From: Sacculina carcini
Lineage: Eukaryota; Arthropoda; Thecostraca; Sacculinidae
NCBI GenBank assembly: GCA_916048095.2
Contig: OU696591.1
Location: forward strand, 5,226,499 to 5,290,498
Length of the DNA stretch: 64,000 nt
Direction of reading: 5' to 3'
Positions 55,671 to 64,000 of the stretch are shown here, piece after piece. Made by a program: the position numbers and the translations under genes. The number at the start of each line of letters is the position of its first letter. Positions within the stretch are counted from its first letter, which is position 1. The notes under the pieces were generated by a model. The model saw only the letters and a program-made list of their open reading frames with translations. It did not search any database and was not told the DNA's origin.

Positions 55671-56705
55671 ATGGAGAAAGGGCGGGCATTGAGAACGAAA
55701 GAATGCAAAGAGTGTGGATTTTTTGGGAAGTTGAACGGGGAAGAGGTATGCAGGAGTTGTGAAGAGGAAAGAAGAGGGGAGAAATGTGGGAAGTGTGAGA
55801 AGAAAGTGAAGGACAATGAGCGGGCGGTGGTGTGCGATTTATGCGAATTATGGATTCACACGGAGTGTGAAAAGATGGGAAAACATGTATATGAGGAACT
55901 GAGAAAGAGCGAGCAAGCCTGGTTCTGTTCAAAATGCAAGGAGACCATTAAAAAGGATATGAAAGAAGCAAGAAAGGTGAAAAGAGACAACGAGGAAATG
56001 AAGGTTGAGCTGAAAAAAGTGAAGGAACAAAATGAGGGGGTAATGAGAAGGATCGAAAAATATGAAGACGATAGGGAAGGGAAGATCAGTGAAAGGCGGC
56101 AAAGATATGGCAAGGAAATAGAGGAGAATGGAGGCGAATTGGAAGAAATAAAAAGACAGCTGAAAGATGTACAAGCAATGGTAATGGGGATAGAAGAGAA
56201 ATGGAAAAAACGAGAGGAGGTAATGCGAGACGAAATAACAACTAGAGTAGTGGAAATAATGGAAGAAAGAGACGAAAAGGCGAAAAGAAGGAATAATCTA
56301 GTCCTCTACAACTTGCAAGAGACTAAGGAAACAGAAGGGGAAATGCAGAAGGAACAGGATCGGATGGCATGTATGAAGATATTCAAGGAAGAACTAAATG
56401 TGGATGTGGACGAGATAGAGGATGTAGTGAGACTGGGAAGAAATGAGGAGCGTGGAGGAAAACCCAGGACACTGTTAGTGAAGATGAGAAATGCGGGAAT
56501 CAAATGGGAGATAATAAAGCGAGCAAAACTACTGAAAGACGCAAAAGAGGAGGAGTACAGAAAGGTGTTTGTGTCACCAGATATGACTTACAAGGAAAGA
56601 CAAGCTGAGAAAGAAGTGAGAGAGAAGCTGAGGGAAAAGAGGGAAAATAATGAACAAGGATGGTTTATAAAGAAAGGGCAGTTGATGAGGAAGGATTTTC
56701 GGTAA
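55671..56705 (+). CDS. LINE ORF1 with PHD-type zinc finger and coiled coil
   Basis: 344 residues from ATG. Residues ~12-30 have a CxxC...CxxC pair (CKECGFF..., CRSCEEE). Residues ~38-90 form a C4HC3-like PHD finger: 'CGKCEKKVKDNERAVVCDLC', 'WIHTEC', then 'WFCSKC'. About 130 residues of Lys/Glu-rich coiled coil follow. The C-terminal ORF1 domain carries 'NNLVLYNLQETKET' and 'VVRLGRNEERGGKPRTLLVK'. The last part binds RNA in related elements. The PHD finger suggests chromatin (histone tail) contact or protein-protein binding, known from some CR1- and related-clade ORF1 proteins. The stop overlaps the start of ORF2. Confidence 0.9.
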   Translation: MEKGRALRTKECKECGFFGKLNGEEVCRSCEEERRGEKCGKCEKKVKDNERAVVCDLCELWIHTECEKMGKHVYEELRKSEQAWFCSKCKETIKKDMKEARKVKRDNEEMKVELKKVKEQNEGVMRRIEKYEDDREGKISERRQRYGKEIEENGGELEEIKRQLKDVQAMVMGIEEKWKKREEVMRDEITTRVVEIMEERDEKAKRRNNLVLYNLQETKETEGEMQKEQDRMACMKIFKEELNVDVDEIEDVVRLGRNEERGGKPRTLLVKMRNAGIKWEIIKRAKLLKDAKEEEYRKVFVSPDMTYKERQAEKEVREKLREKRENNEQGWFIKKGQLMRKDFR

Positions 56706-59700
56706 GGCGGAGTAGAGACAGAGACAACAACCAGAGGAAGAACGAAGTAAACATCAAATGTGTAAATATTCAAGGGTTAACAAATGTAAAGATAGGAGAG
56801 GTGGAACAGGTAATAGATAAGTACACAATAATGTGCCTAACTGAAACACAATTGAAAAGGGATCAAATAAAAATTTCGGAAGACATCAAAAGGATAGGTA
56901 GTATGAGAGAAAACGGAGAAAAAAAGGGGGGAGGACTAATGATATTATGGAGAAAAGATGGGGAAATTTCAGTGGAACAAATAGAAACACGAGAAAGGGA
57001 TATAATTTACGGTAAATGTGCATTCGGGGGATTTAGCTTTCTGATTGTTGCCGTATATTTTCCATGCGGAAACACGGACGAGAGTAAGCGGGAGGACATT
57101 AAAAAGGAAATAGAGGAAGAAATAGGAAGAAATAATGAAAATGCTTTACTAATAATAGGAGATTTTAACGGGCACATTGGCTCTATAGGGGAGCAAAAAG
57201 AGGATAAAGGAGGGGCTATCATTAACGAGTGGATAGACAAATACAATCTTATCTTGTTAAATGGGGATACAAGATGTCAGGGGGTGTACACGTGGCAAGG
57301 TAGAGGATCAAGAAGTGTCATAGATTTTGCATTGGCAAACAGAAAGCTGTACGAAAGGTTCAACAGAATGATAATAGATGATGAAAGAGAAACATTAGAC
57401 ATTTCTGATCATAACCTTTTAGAGGTGGTGCTCACAGGGAAGGAGGCAGATGGGAGATGCACAAAAGTTGAGACGATTGAGTACTACCGAAGGGACGAGG
57501 CATCATTGAAAGTGTACGTGGACGAAGTTGGGGAAAAATGTCAGAGGGTTAAAGAAATGGACATAACCAGATTAGAAAGAGCAATGATAGAATCAGCCGA
57601 CAAAGTGCTGAAACGGACATACAAGAAGAGGGTGAGAGGGGACACGATGGAGCCAGTTTGGATGAATGAGGACATAAAGAAGGCAATAAAACTAAGAAAA
57701 TGGATAAACAGGAGACGGAGGAATGCTGGAGACGAAAAGACAAAACAAAGGTTAGACGAAGAATATCAGAAACAGAAGAGAATAGTGCAATACCAAATCA
57801 AAGAGGAGATTTCACGGCACGAGGAAAAGATTACCAATGAAATAAGAAGTGGGAGAAATCAGAGTAAAAAATTATGGGAGAATATTAATAAGCTGAGAAG
57901 ACAGGGTACGAAAAGGAATGAGGAAGTACGAGTATTCAAGGAGGGAGTGAGGCTGAGTCAGGAGGACACAATAATAGAGATTGAGGAGTTCTGGAAGAAA
58001 ATCTACCAGAGAGACAATACTAGATTAGAAAAGGTGTGGAACGAAGAGAAACGACTGGAATATGAAATGAAGCTGGGAGAGGAAGGAACAGGGGTAATAA
58101 CAACGAATGAGGGAGACAGATTACCCGGAGTGCTTAGAGAGCATCTGGATATGTGCGGGAAAATGGATTTGGAATGTAAGAAAATGAATGGGGACGAAAT
58201 ATCAATAGAGGAAATAAAAGATAGTTTGAAGAGTATAAAGAAGGGGAAAGCTGCGGGGCCAAATAGATTAAAGCCGGAGTTGTATAAGATTTTTCTGGAG
58301 AAGGATTCATGCATGGTAGCTCTAAGGGATAGTCTGAACCAAATAATGGAAAAGGGAGAAATTCCGGACGAATGGAAAGTGTCAAAAACGATTATGGTAC
58401 CGAAAGTAAGCAGGCCGCAAGCGAAAGATTTAAGACCAATAACATTAACAGATGTTTCTTATAAGATATTCATGCGAATTATTAGTGAGAGGATAAATAA
58501 CCACATGAGAAGAAATGAGGCTGAGAAGGACGAGCAGACGGGATTCACAAAGGGCAAAAGAATAGAAGATAATATATTTGTACTGCAATATTGCATAAGA
58601 AAGTCATACCAAAGGCGAAAAGAGTTATATGTAGCGTCAATAGACTTTAAAAAGGCATATGACAGTGTGAGGAGGGAAAAATTATTAGAGGCAATGATGA
58701 AATATAAAATAAACAGTAAAATAATAGAATGCGTGAAACGAATATACGAGAATGACAGAACATTGATAGGAACGGGGAAAAGCGAGGATATAGAGGTAGA
58801 AGTGAGGAACGGAATAAAACAAGGGTGCACATGCTCAACAACATTATTCAAACTGGTGACGTACATGATTTTAAGCGTACTCGAAAACAATGGCTGCGGA
58901 TACGAGGATAAAGAGGTAAAAATTAATACATTATTTTTCGCAGATGATGGATTACAGATGTCAACAAATAAAGAACAAGCAAGCTTAAATATTAGGAATC
59001 TGATCAAAGTAAGTGCGGAATTCGGATTGGAAATAAACAAAGGAAAAAGTTGGTTCATAGTTTTCAACACAAGGGAGGATATGAAAGAAATAGAAGGTAT
59101 ACAGGTGACCAATAGCATCAAATACTTGGGGGTGACAGTTTGTAATAAGAAAGATTGTTTTCAGGAGTACAGAGAACAGATTATAACAAAGGCGAGGAAG
59201 ATGGCGAATTTGGCATACAGTATAATTATGAGGAGCTGCAATAAAGTAATGATAGGCAAGACTTATTGGAAAGCTATAGTATTACCGTCCCTGCTGTATG
59301 GAACAAGTGTAGTGGAATTTAACAGGAATGAAATACAAAAACTGCAAAGCATAGAAAATAGTGTGTACAGAGTGATTTTGGGAGGCAGCCGATATACAGC
59401 ACAGGAAGGTTTGAGGGGAGAAATAGGCGCAGCATCGTTTGAAGCAAGAATGGCAAGGAACAAGTTCAGCTATATAAACAGCACGCTGAAAGGAGGAAGA
59501 AATGATCTAGTTGAGAAGCTGATGAGGAATGGAAAAGAAGACAGGGAAGACATATGGAGTAGACATGTGGGGAAAATTATGGAAGACACCGGAATAACCT
59601 GGAAAACATTAGAAAATGCAACAAGATCGGAAGTGAATAGGATGGTGAAGGCATGGGATACGAGGAAATGGAAGGAAGGAATGTTGGAAAAGTCAACCTT

Positions 59701-60079
59701 GGGAATATATAGGAAATACAGAGACGAAATAGGAAAGGTAGACTACATGTATGATAATAAACCGGCATCAGAAATTTTTTTTAGGGCTCGAACAAATTGT
59801 ATGCAACTAAACAATAGGGTGTGGACAGAAGAAAACAAATGCCCGATGTGCGAAAATGAAAATGAAAATTTAGAGCATTTTATGTTGAAGTGTGAGGGAT
59901 ATGCAGATCTGAGGGAAAAGGTAGGGGCGTTGAGCGGACAGGGAGAGACAGCTGAAGAAGCCATAGGAAGAGCATTGTTTATGTTTGAAAACAAGGAAGA
60001 AATGGAAAAGGTGAAAGAGGGGTTGTATGGTTTTTGGAAAAGGAGGAAGAAAAGGGAGAATGGAATAAAAACAGAATAG
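56660..60079 (+). CDS. LINE ORF2: endonuclease, reverse transcriptase, zinc knuckle
   Basis: 1139 residues. Endonuclease: 'VNIQGLTNVKIGEV' near 32, 'CLTETQLKRD' near 55, 'LIIGDFNGHIG' near 167, 'SVIDFALANRK' near 222 and 'SDHNLLEV' near 252. Reverse transcriptase: 'LRPITLTDVSYKIFMRII', 'ASIDFKKAYDSVRREKLL', 'GIKQGCTCSTTLFKL' and catalytic 'FFADDG' near residue 759. C-terminus: 'CPMCENENENLEHFMLKC', a CCHC-type knuckle near 1080. The knuckle and the 'QGCTCS' box separate it from the CR1-like element at 12 kb; it may belong to an I- or Nimb-like clade, but I cannot assign it. It starts at ATG 56660 within the ORF1 end. Uninterrupted. Confidence 0.93.
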   Translation: MVYKERAVDEEGFSVRRSRDRDNNQRKNEVNIKCVNIQGLTNVKIGEVEQVIDKYTIMCLTETQLKRDQIKISEDIKRIGSMRENGEKKGGGLMILWRKDGEISVEQIETRERDIIYGKCAFGGFSFLIVAVYFPCGNTDESKREDIKKEIEEEIGRNNENALLIIGDFNGHIGSIGEQKEDKGGAIINEWIDKYNLILLNGDTRCQGVYTWQGRGSRSVIDFALANRKLYERFNRMIIDDERETLDISDHNLLEVVLTGKEADGRCTKVETIEYYRRDEASLKVYVDEVGEKCQRVKEMDITRLERAMIESADKVLKRTYKKRVRGDTMEPVWMNEDIKKAIKLRKWINRRRRNAGDEKTKQRLDEEYQKQKRIVQYQIKEEISRHEEKITNEIRSGRNQSKKLWENINKLRRQGTKRNEEVRVFKEGVRLSQEDTIIEIEEFWKKIYQRDNTRLEKVWNEEKRLEYEMKLGEEGTGVITTNEGDRLPGVLREHLDMCGKMDLECKKMNGDEISIEEIKDSLKSIKKGKAAGPNRLKPELYKIFLEKDSCMVALRDSLNQIMEKGEIPDEWKVSKTIMVPKVSRPQAKDLRPITLTDVSYKIFMRIISERINNHMRRNEAEKDEQTGFTKGKRIEDNIFVLQYCIRKSYQRRKELYVASIDFKKAYDSVRREKLLEAMMKYKINSKIIECVKRIYENDRTLIGTGKSEDIEVEVRNGIKQGCTCSTTLFKLVTYMILSVLENNGCGYEDKEVKINTLFFADDGLQMSTNKEQASLNIRNLIKVSAEFGLEINKGKSWFIVFNTREDMKEIEGIQVTNSIKYLGVTVCNKKDCFQEYREQIITKARKMANLAYSIIMRSCNKVMIGKTYWKAIVLPSLLYGTSVVEFNRNEIQKLQSIENSVYRVILGGSRYTAQEGLRGEIGAASFEARMARNKFSYINSTLKGGRNDLVEKLMRNGKEDREDIWSRHVGKIMEDTGITWKTLENATRSEVNRMVKAWDTRKWKEGMLEKSTLGIYRKYRDEIGKVDYMYDNKPASEIFFRARTNCMQLNNRVWTEENKCPMCENENENLEHFMLKCEGYADLREKVGALSGQGETAEEAIGRALFMFENKEEMEKVKEGLYGFWKRRKKRENGIKTE

Positions 60080-60548
60080 AAACACGGAACGGACGAACAG
60101 GACGAACATATTGCTATTAAGTGATACAAATATGAGCGAAGAGGGGCCGTTGCAAAGGCTAACCCTCAACTTTTCATCTGATCTGAGTAGTTTATTTTGT
60201 ATTTATTTAAAATGTTGTTGTTTAGATGTACTTAGATTCTTTATTTATTAGTATATTGATGGTCATTCGCTTATCTGAGTGTTTATTCTTGCCGATCGAC
60301 ATTTTGCTCTTTGACTGATATTATGCGCGCCTGTGTCGAATGGGCGCTATACCAAATACAAATGAAATGAAAAATGAAATAAAATCGTTTACGACGGGTT
60401 TGAAAAGTCCGTTGCAGGGTTTCCCCGTGTTGATTTGTGATTGTTTCCTGAGTGAATAGGTTTTTTTTATATTCAGTGAAGTTTTTAGTGAGCTGCTATT
60501 CAATCACACCTCTATTTGTTTTTTGGGGTCATCGAGTTTTTTATAACA

Positions 60549-61211
60549 ATGGTGAAGTGTGCTGCATTTGGGTGTAGATCGGGCTATAGGCCTACTAATG
60601 CTGAAAAGAGTGTCGCTAAAAGAGGCGTTTGTGATCTTCCCTGTTATATTTTTGTCCTTGCTAGCTCTTGTTTTCTTCTTTCTGAGCTCCCGTTTTGATG
60701 TAATTATTATCTTGTATATCTATATTTCATGTTTATCGCGCCTTTGTTGATTAGTGCGCTATATCAAATACACGCTTGTTGTTGTTGTTGTGATCCTAAT
60801 AAGCATGTCTTTCATTTCCAGAAAGATTCAGTATTAAGGAAAGAGTGGATAAATCGTATTAGACGACAGGACAAGGAATTTAATCCTGAAAACTCTGGAG
60901 TATGTGAACTTCATTTCACTGATGCTGACTATGCCACTGGATCAACAGTGAAAACTGGTGTTGATCGTACCAGGGTGAGACTAAAACCAGGATCAAAACC
61001 AAGTTTGTTTAAAGATTACCCTGCAACTGCCCAGCCTTCTGTTGTTCCAAAGCGGATGACATCAATGGCCACTTCTACTGTCCGCCTGGTACAGCAACAG
61101 GAATTGATAAAGCAGCAGTCTGTTGATTTTTTCAATGCTGATACTGTATCAAATCTTGTGGAGCTTCAGGATAAACTACAAACTGAAAAACTTACATCAG
61201 GTTTCAGGTAA
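60549..61211 (+). pseudogene. THAP-domain N-terminus of P-type transposase, split by a LINE tail
   Basis: ATG at 60549 opens MVKCAAFGCRSGYRPTNAEK, the start of a C2CH THAP zinc finger (Cys at 4 and 9). After 29 codons plus one base the frame is interrupted by the 151-base insertion 60637-60787. It resumes at 60796 in the same phase with 'PNKHVFHFQKD', then 'CELHFTDADY' (the second Cys-His pair), and 'RVRLKPGSKPSLF'. A Gln-rich coiled-coil-like stretch ends at a stop at 61211. THAP domains bind the transposon's internal DNA sites. The insertion is flanked by an 8-base duplication, so without it the domain would be complete. Confidence 0.85.
60637..60787 (+). mobile_element. 3' tail of L2/CR1-like LINE inserted in the THAP gene
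   Basis: It matches 10325-10480 from 'ttccctgttatatttttg' to 'tgcgctatatcaaataca' and (GTT)n. An 8-base target duplication, ttgtgatc, lies at 60629-60636 and 60788-60795. Confidence 0.9.
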
Positions 61212-62490
61212 CTATGCTCTGGAATCACATTTACTCTCCATAACCTGGTTACATCATGTACCAGAACATGATGTCACATCATCTGTTAAAATCATGTTGC
61301 CGCTGGTTCGACACATGCAATGTAAAATCTCCTTACATGGCTGGTCGTTTGAACGACCAAAACTATGTCGCACTTCGGCTAGACTGTGCCGATAGTGAGC
61401 GATCACTATCCTTCATCGAAGAGTTCGGCAAGTTTATGCGTCGCTGGCTTAAGGATAGCAGTATTCCTTCTTCTGATAAAATATCCAAAGATACGTGTAT
61501 GGCTGTTTACTATACATCCAGGGGACTGGCTGGTCTTTCCAGGTACCTTCTACAGAAGAGTAAGTCCGAGATTAGTTACGTTCTGCTAGGAAAAATTCAA
61601 TCTGACCGAATGGAGGCACATTTCGGCCATTTGAGGAAGCTCGCCGGTGGTAACTACTGGGCCAGCGTCAGGCAGTTTATTGAGAATGAAGCAGTGATAC
61701 GTGTACGCAATTTGATTTGGTGGTCTGGCTTCAGTGTAAGGGAAGTGTCGGAGACGATGCTCCCATGCCGTAAGGATCGTCAACTGAAGGATGAGCTAAT
61801 ACTCGACGATTTGGTGGAAGATTTTAAGCAAGTGGCCGACAGTGAACTAGCAGACAGCACCAAGGCAGTGCTGGGTCACATCGGTGGTTACCTCGCACGA
61901 TCGGCTACTAGAGGAAACCGCTGCTGCCACTGTGCCGACCTTCTAGTAGATAGAAGCTCGTCTCCACTAGCCGTCACCTAGCACAATGATACTGGCGAGT
62001 ATTCACACTCCATATACCGGTCATTCACAAAAATCCTCGATCGTGGAAAGCTGTTGGTCCCTTCTACCTTGGCAAACGAGGTCACAGTGCAAGTGCGCCA
62101 AATCTGGAAATCATTGGCAGAAATGGAGTCCACCCGGTCCAAGTTTTGGGCTGCAACTCTCCGAGGAACGTGTTCGTCGGCCTTGTTTCCCGCACCATGG
62201 CCGACCACGTGGACCTGATGTGCTCCACCTGCAGCAGCGGACATGTGCTCGCTGAAGCCCTGCTTCGTCGTATGTCCGCCGCCCTATTCAACCTGTTTGC
62301 CGGCAACATGGTTCGTGATGCGAACAGTGACGTCTATGCTGTCAACCGACCGCGCTCATCTCAAGTTGTACGGTCCCAGTCGAACGACAAACGTCAAAAA
62401 TTGTCGGGGACTAAAAATGCTAAAGGGGTACTCACTGTAATTTCTGATGTTGTTTTGTTATCGTTTTTGCTAGTAATGCAATTTATATGT
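61212..62490 (+). pseudogene. P-type transposase C-terminal remnant
   Basis: From about 61265 the frame reads 'CCRWFDTCNVKSPYMAGRLN', then 'RLDCADSERSLSFIEEFGKF' and 'LLGKIQSDRMEAHFGHLRKL' followed by 'AGGNYWASVRQF'. This matches the C-terminal block of P-element and THAP9 transposases. A TAG at 61979-61981 interrupts. The same frame continues with 'LDRGKLLVPSTLANEVTVQV' and 'RQIWKSLAEMESTRSKFW', then shifts to 'SPRNVFVGLVSRTMADH' and ends near 62490. Compared with ~750-900-residue family members, the middle (RNase H-like core and GTP-binding region) is absent between about 61195 and 61260, so an internal deletion is likely. It cannot be active. Confidence 0.8.
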
Positions 62491-62789
62491 TAATTGTTGT
62501 CAACACCCATTATATAAATTGTGCTACAACTGATTACCATGTTTTCAATTTTCGAGTTGTATGTCCCATTAGTAGTAGATTGATAAGATTTTATGCTGAA
62601 TTATAATTTTTTATTTACATATGATTCAATATTACAGTTTGACATGCTACCTCTGTGTCCAAAACTCGAGTGAAATTAATAAAAGTAGGTCTCGGGGTGA
62701 TATTTCGCTGTTAAGTGTTGGGTACCTTACGGCAAACACGGCAAAACGAGTGTCAAATCCAGGTCTACTGTTATCTATGGTATTACACA

Positions 62790-63890
62790 CCTCCAATTAA
62801 AAATCACACAAAACCCTCGTTTTCCGCAATTTGGACGTATGCTATATGTGAAGGAATCAATAGACCTATCCGCCAAAGGTTGAGGTTTCTACTATTAGGA
62901 TTCGGCTATTCTGAGTTGTAATTAACACATATTTGATGAGCTTTTGATCGGGACCAAGAGAGTATTTTGCTATTTGGAGGTCCGCTATAATTGAAATGCG
63001 CTGAATACGAAAATTGTGGACTAGTCTGGACCAGACCCGCTACTTGAAATAGATCCAATGGTGTGCTGATATTTTGGTATATCTTCAATTAGTTTATCCA
63101 CCATCCAAAGACACGTTCAGAGAACTTGTCATCGATGCGATCAATGCGACTGTAGGCAGGTTGCGCAATCTATGAGCGAATCTGGATGTCGTCAAAGACG
63201 CATGCAAAAGGTTGACTAATCAGAAAACAAAGGACAACTATGGTCTTCCTATGTTCTATCAAGCTATCTGGCTCCATTTCGAGAATGTGATCAGATATTT
63301 CAACCCTATGTCATCCCAGACATACTCCAGTAGAATAATGAAACCATCGATAGTTTGACATTCTGATCCGTGTGACATTCGCAAGAGCATCACAACCGAG
63401 CCAAATGATTAAAACATCGAGTGCAGCATTTCTGAGTTCCTTGACGAAAAATCCAGAGACGTGTAGGCAGTCAGAGAGCTGTGAAATGCACCCCAGATTT
63501 CAACGTTGACACAGAATAACTTGACATATATTTTCTGACCTATGACAGCTACGTTTTAGCCCAAGGGCTGTGTATCGCCATGTCACATCCGCAGTGTGTT
63601 GCCAACCCGAGCAAACTGTCTGTCGTGAGTTGTTATTAGAAATTCCTGTAGTAAGACGGATAAAAATCACTGCTACCATGTTGCCATGTTACACGCACCA
63701 TCCCTGAACATTCCATCCGTTATCGCAGGTAAACGGCCGGTCCTACTCAGGTTAGCAGAGTGGAGGTCTCTTGTTGGGTTTGAGAGTAGATTCTGTCGCT
63801 GACCGCTCGCCATCACTGCGACATTACTGCGGAACGTTCCCAAACCAAGGTGCATTCCAAACGTAGCAGATCACGTTATTACACCTAGAC
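62790..63890. other. Non-coding stretch with one decayed reading frame
   Basis: Mostly unrecognised. In 63103-63345 one frame stays mostly open and looks protein-like ('ELVIDAINATVGRLRNL', a stop, then 'LTNQKTKDNYGLPMFYQAIW' and 'LHFENVIRYF'), ending at a stop near 63355. I could not assign it; it may be an old transposase or host pseudogene. Confidence 0.35.
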
Positions 63891-63891
63891 A

Positions 63892-64000
63892 CAGAGACGT
63901 AGCAGCCGCTCCGCGCACTCTCCCCGGGGGTGAGTGTTGAGGGGTCCCGTTGCTTCACGCATATTAAAATTTATCATAAAGTAGCGCATAAAAGTCGCCA
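63892..64000. mobile_element. hAT-type MITE, CAGAGCCG family, copy 3 (cut by window end)
   Basis: Starts CAGAGACGTAGCAGCC. It continues with the family's 'gagtgttgaggggtcccgttgcttcacg' and 'atttatcataaa'. The right end is outside the window. Confidence 0.8.

Larger units (their letters stand above)
55490..60385 (+). mobile_element. Full-length LINE with PHD-finger ORF1
   Basis: A ~4.9-kb two-ORF non-LTR retrotransposon: 5'UTR, ORF1 55671-56705, ORF2 56660-60079 (46-base overlap), and a ~300-base 3'UTR. The 3'UTR ends 'gggcgctataccaaatacaa' and an 'aaatgaaatg' A-rich tail. Both frames are open throughout, so this copy is young and possibly active. It lies between the left arm and the THAP gene of the P-type element. 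The 5' end is approximate. Confidence 0.9.
53635..62782 (+). mobile_element. P-type (THAP) DNA transposon with nested LINEs
   Basis: Inverted arms: 53635-53670 is the exact reverse complement of 62747-62782 (36 of 36), and 53693-53707 of 62720-62734 (15 of 15), with unequal spacers of 22 and 12 bases. Between them lies a THAP-P transposase remnant (60549-62490). The span is 9.1 kb, but removing the three LINE insertions (54075-55480, ~55490-60385 and 60637-60787) leaves roughly 2.7 kb, close to a normal P element. I could not find a target duplication immediately outside, so the true termini may lie a little further out; 'tggagg' recurs ~10 bases beyond both arms. Confidence 0.75.

Noticed and set aside
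58459-59121. 220-residue minus-strand frame
   Set aside because: It is antisense to the intact LINE ORF2, with no independent coding signs.

Overview
The window is animal nuclear DNA, with spliced genes in long repeat-packed introns, many CA/TG microsatellites and several transposon classes. The long-helix stathmin, P-like and hAT transposons and tRNA-derived SINEs fit an invertebrate bilaterian. I could not fix the phylum.

Three host genes are supported. (1) On the + strand, three phase-matched exons (5617-5907, 30052-30257, 37575-37968) encode the C-terminal ~300 residues of a CaaX-box protein ending in a Lys-rich stretch and CCSIQ. It looks like a membrane-anchored, paralemmin-like protein, and its 5' exons lie left of the window. 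(2) On the + strand, 43457-51878, is a complete stathmin gene. It has two alternative first coding exons, one short and one with a palmitoylation-type CFSC motif, and both splice in the same phase to five shared exons. The helix is about twice as long as in vertebrate stathmin. (3) On the - strand, 52680-53038 is the last coding exon of an unrecognised gene, tail-to-tail with stathmin.

The rest is mostly mobile DNA. 1-43 kb: a tRNA-Val-type SINE, hAT-type MITEs of several families (CAGTGGCG, CAGAGCCG, CAGTGGTTCT), a 5'-truncated L2/CR1-like LINE (9.4-10.5 kb), a full-length two-ORF CR1-like LINE on the - strand (11.87-15.99 kb), and a nearly intact 4.6-kb hAT transposon with exact 8-bp target duplications (32008-36652) carrying three nested MITEs. 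39.6-41.4 kb: a possible LTR fossil, a U6-like snRNA relic and a candidate stathmin promoter. 53.6-62.8 kb: a P-type (THAP) DNA transposon bounded by perfect inverted arms, hit by at least three LINE insertions, including a full-length LINE whose ORF1 has a PHD finger.

Most notable: three copies of the CR1-like LINE all lie between CA tracts in the same relative orientation, suggesting microsatellite-directed insertion. Most splice acceptors of the two + strand genes have UG repeats where a pyrimidine tract is expected. Stathmin has an unannotatably small first exon plus a lipid-anchor alternative. Many unrelated LINE/SINE 3' ends share a GCGCTATA-type tail.
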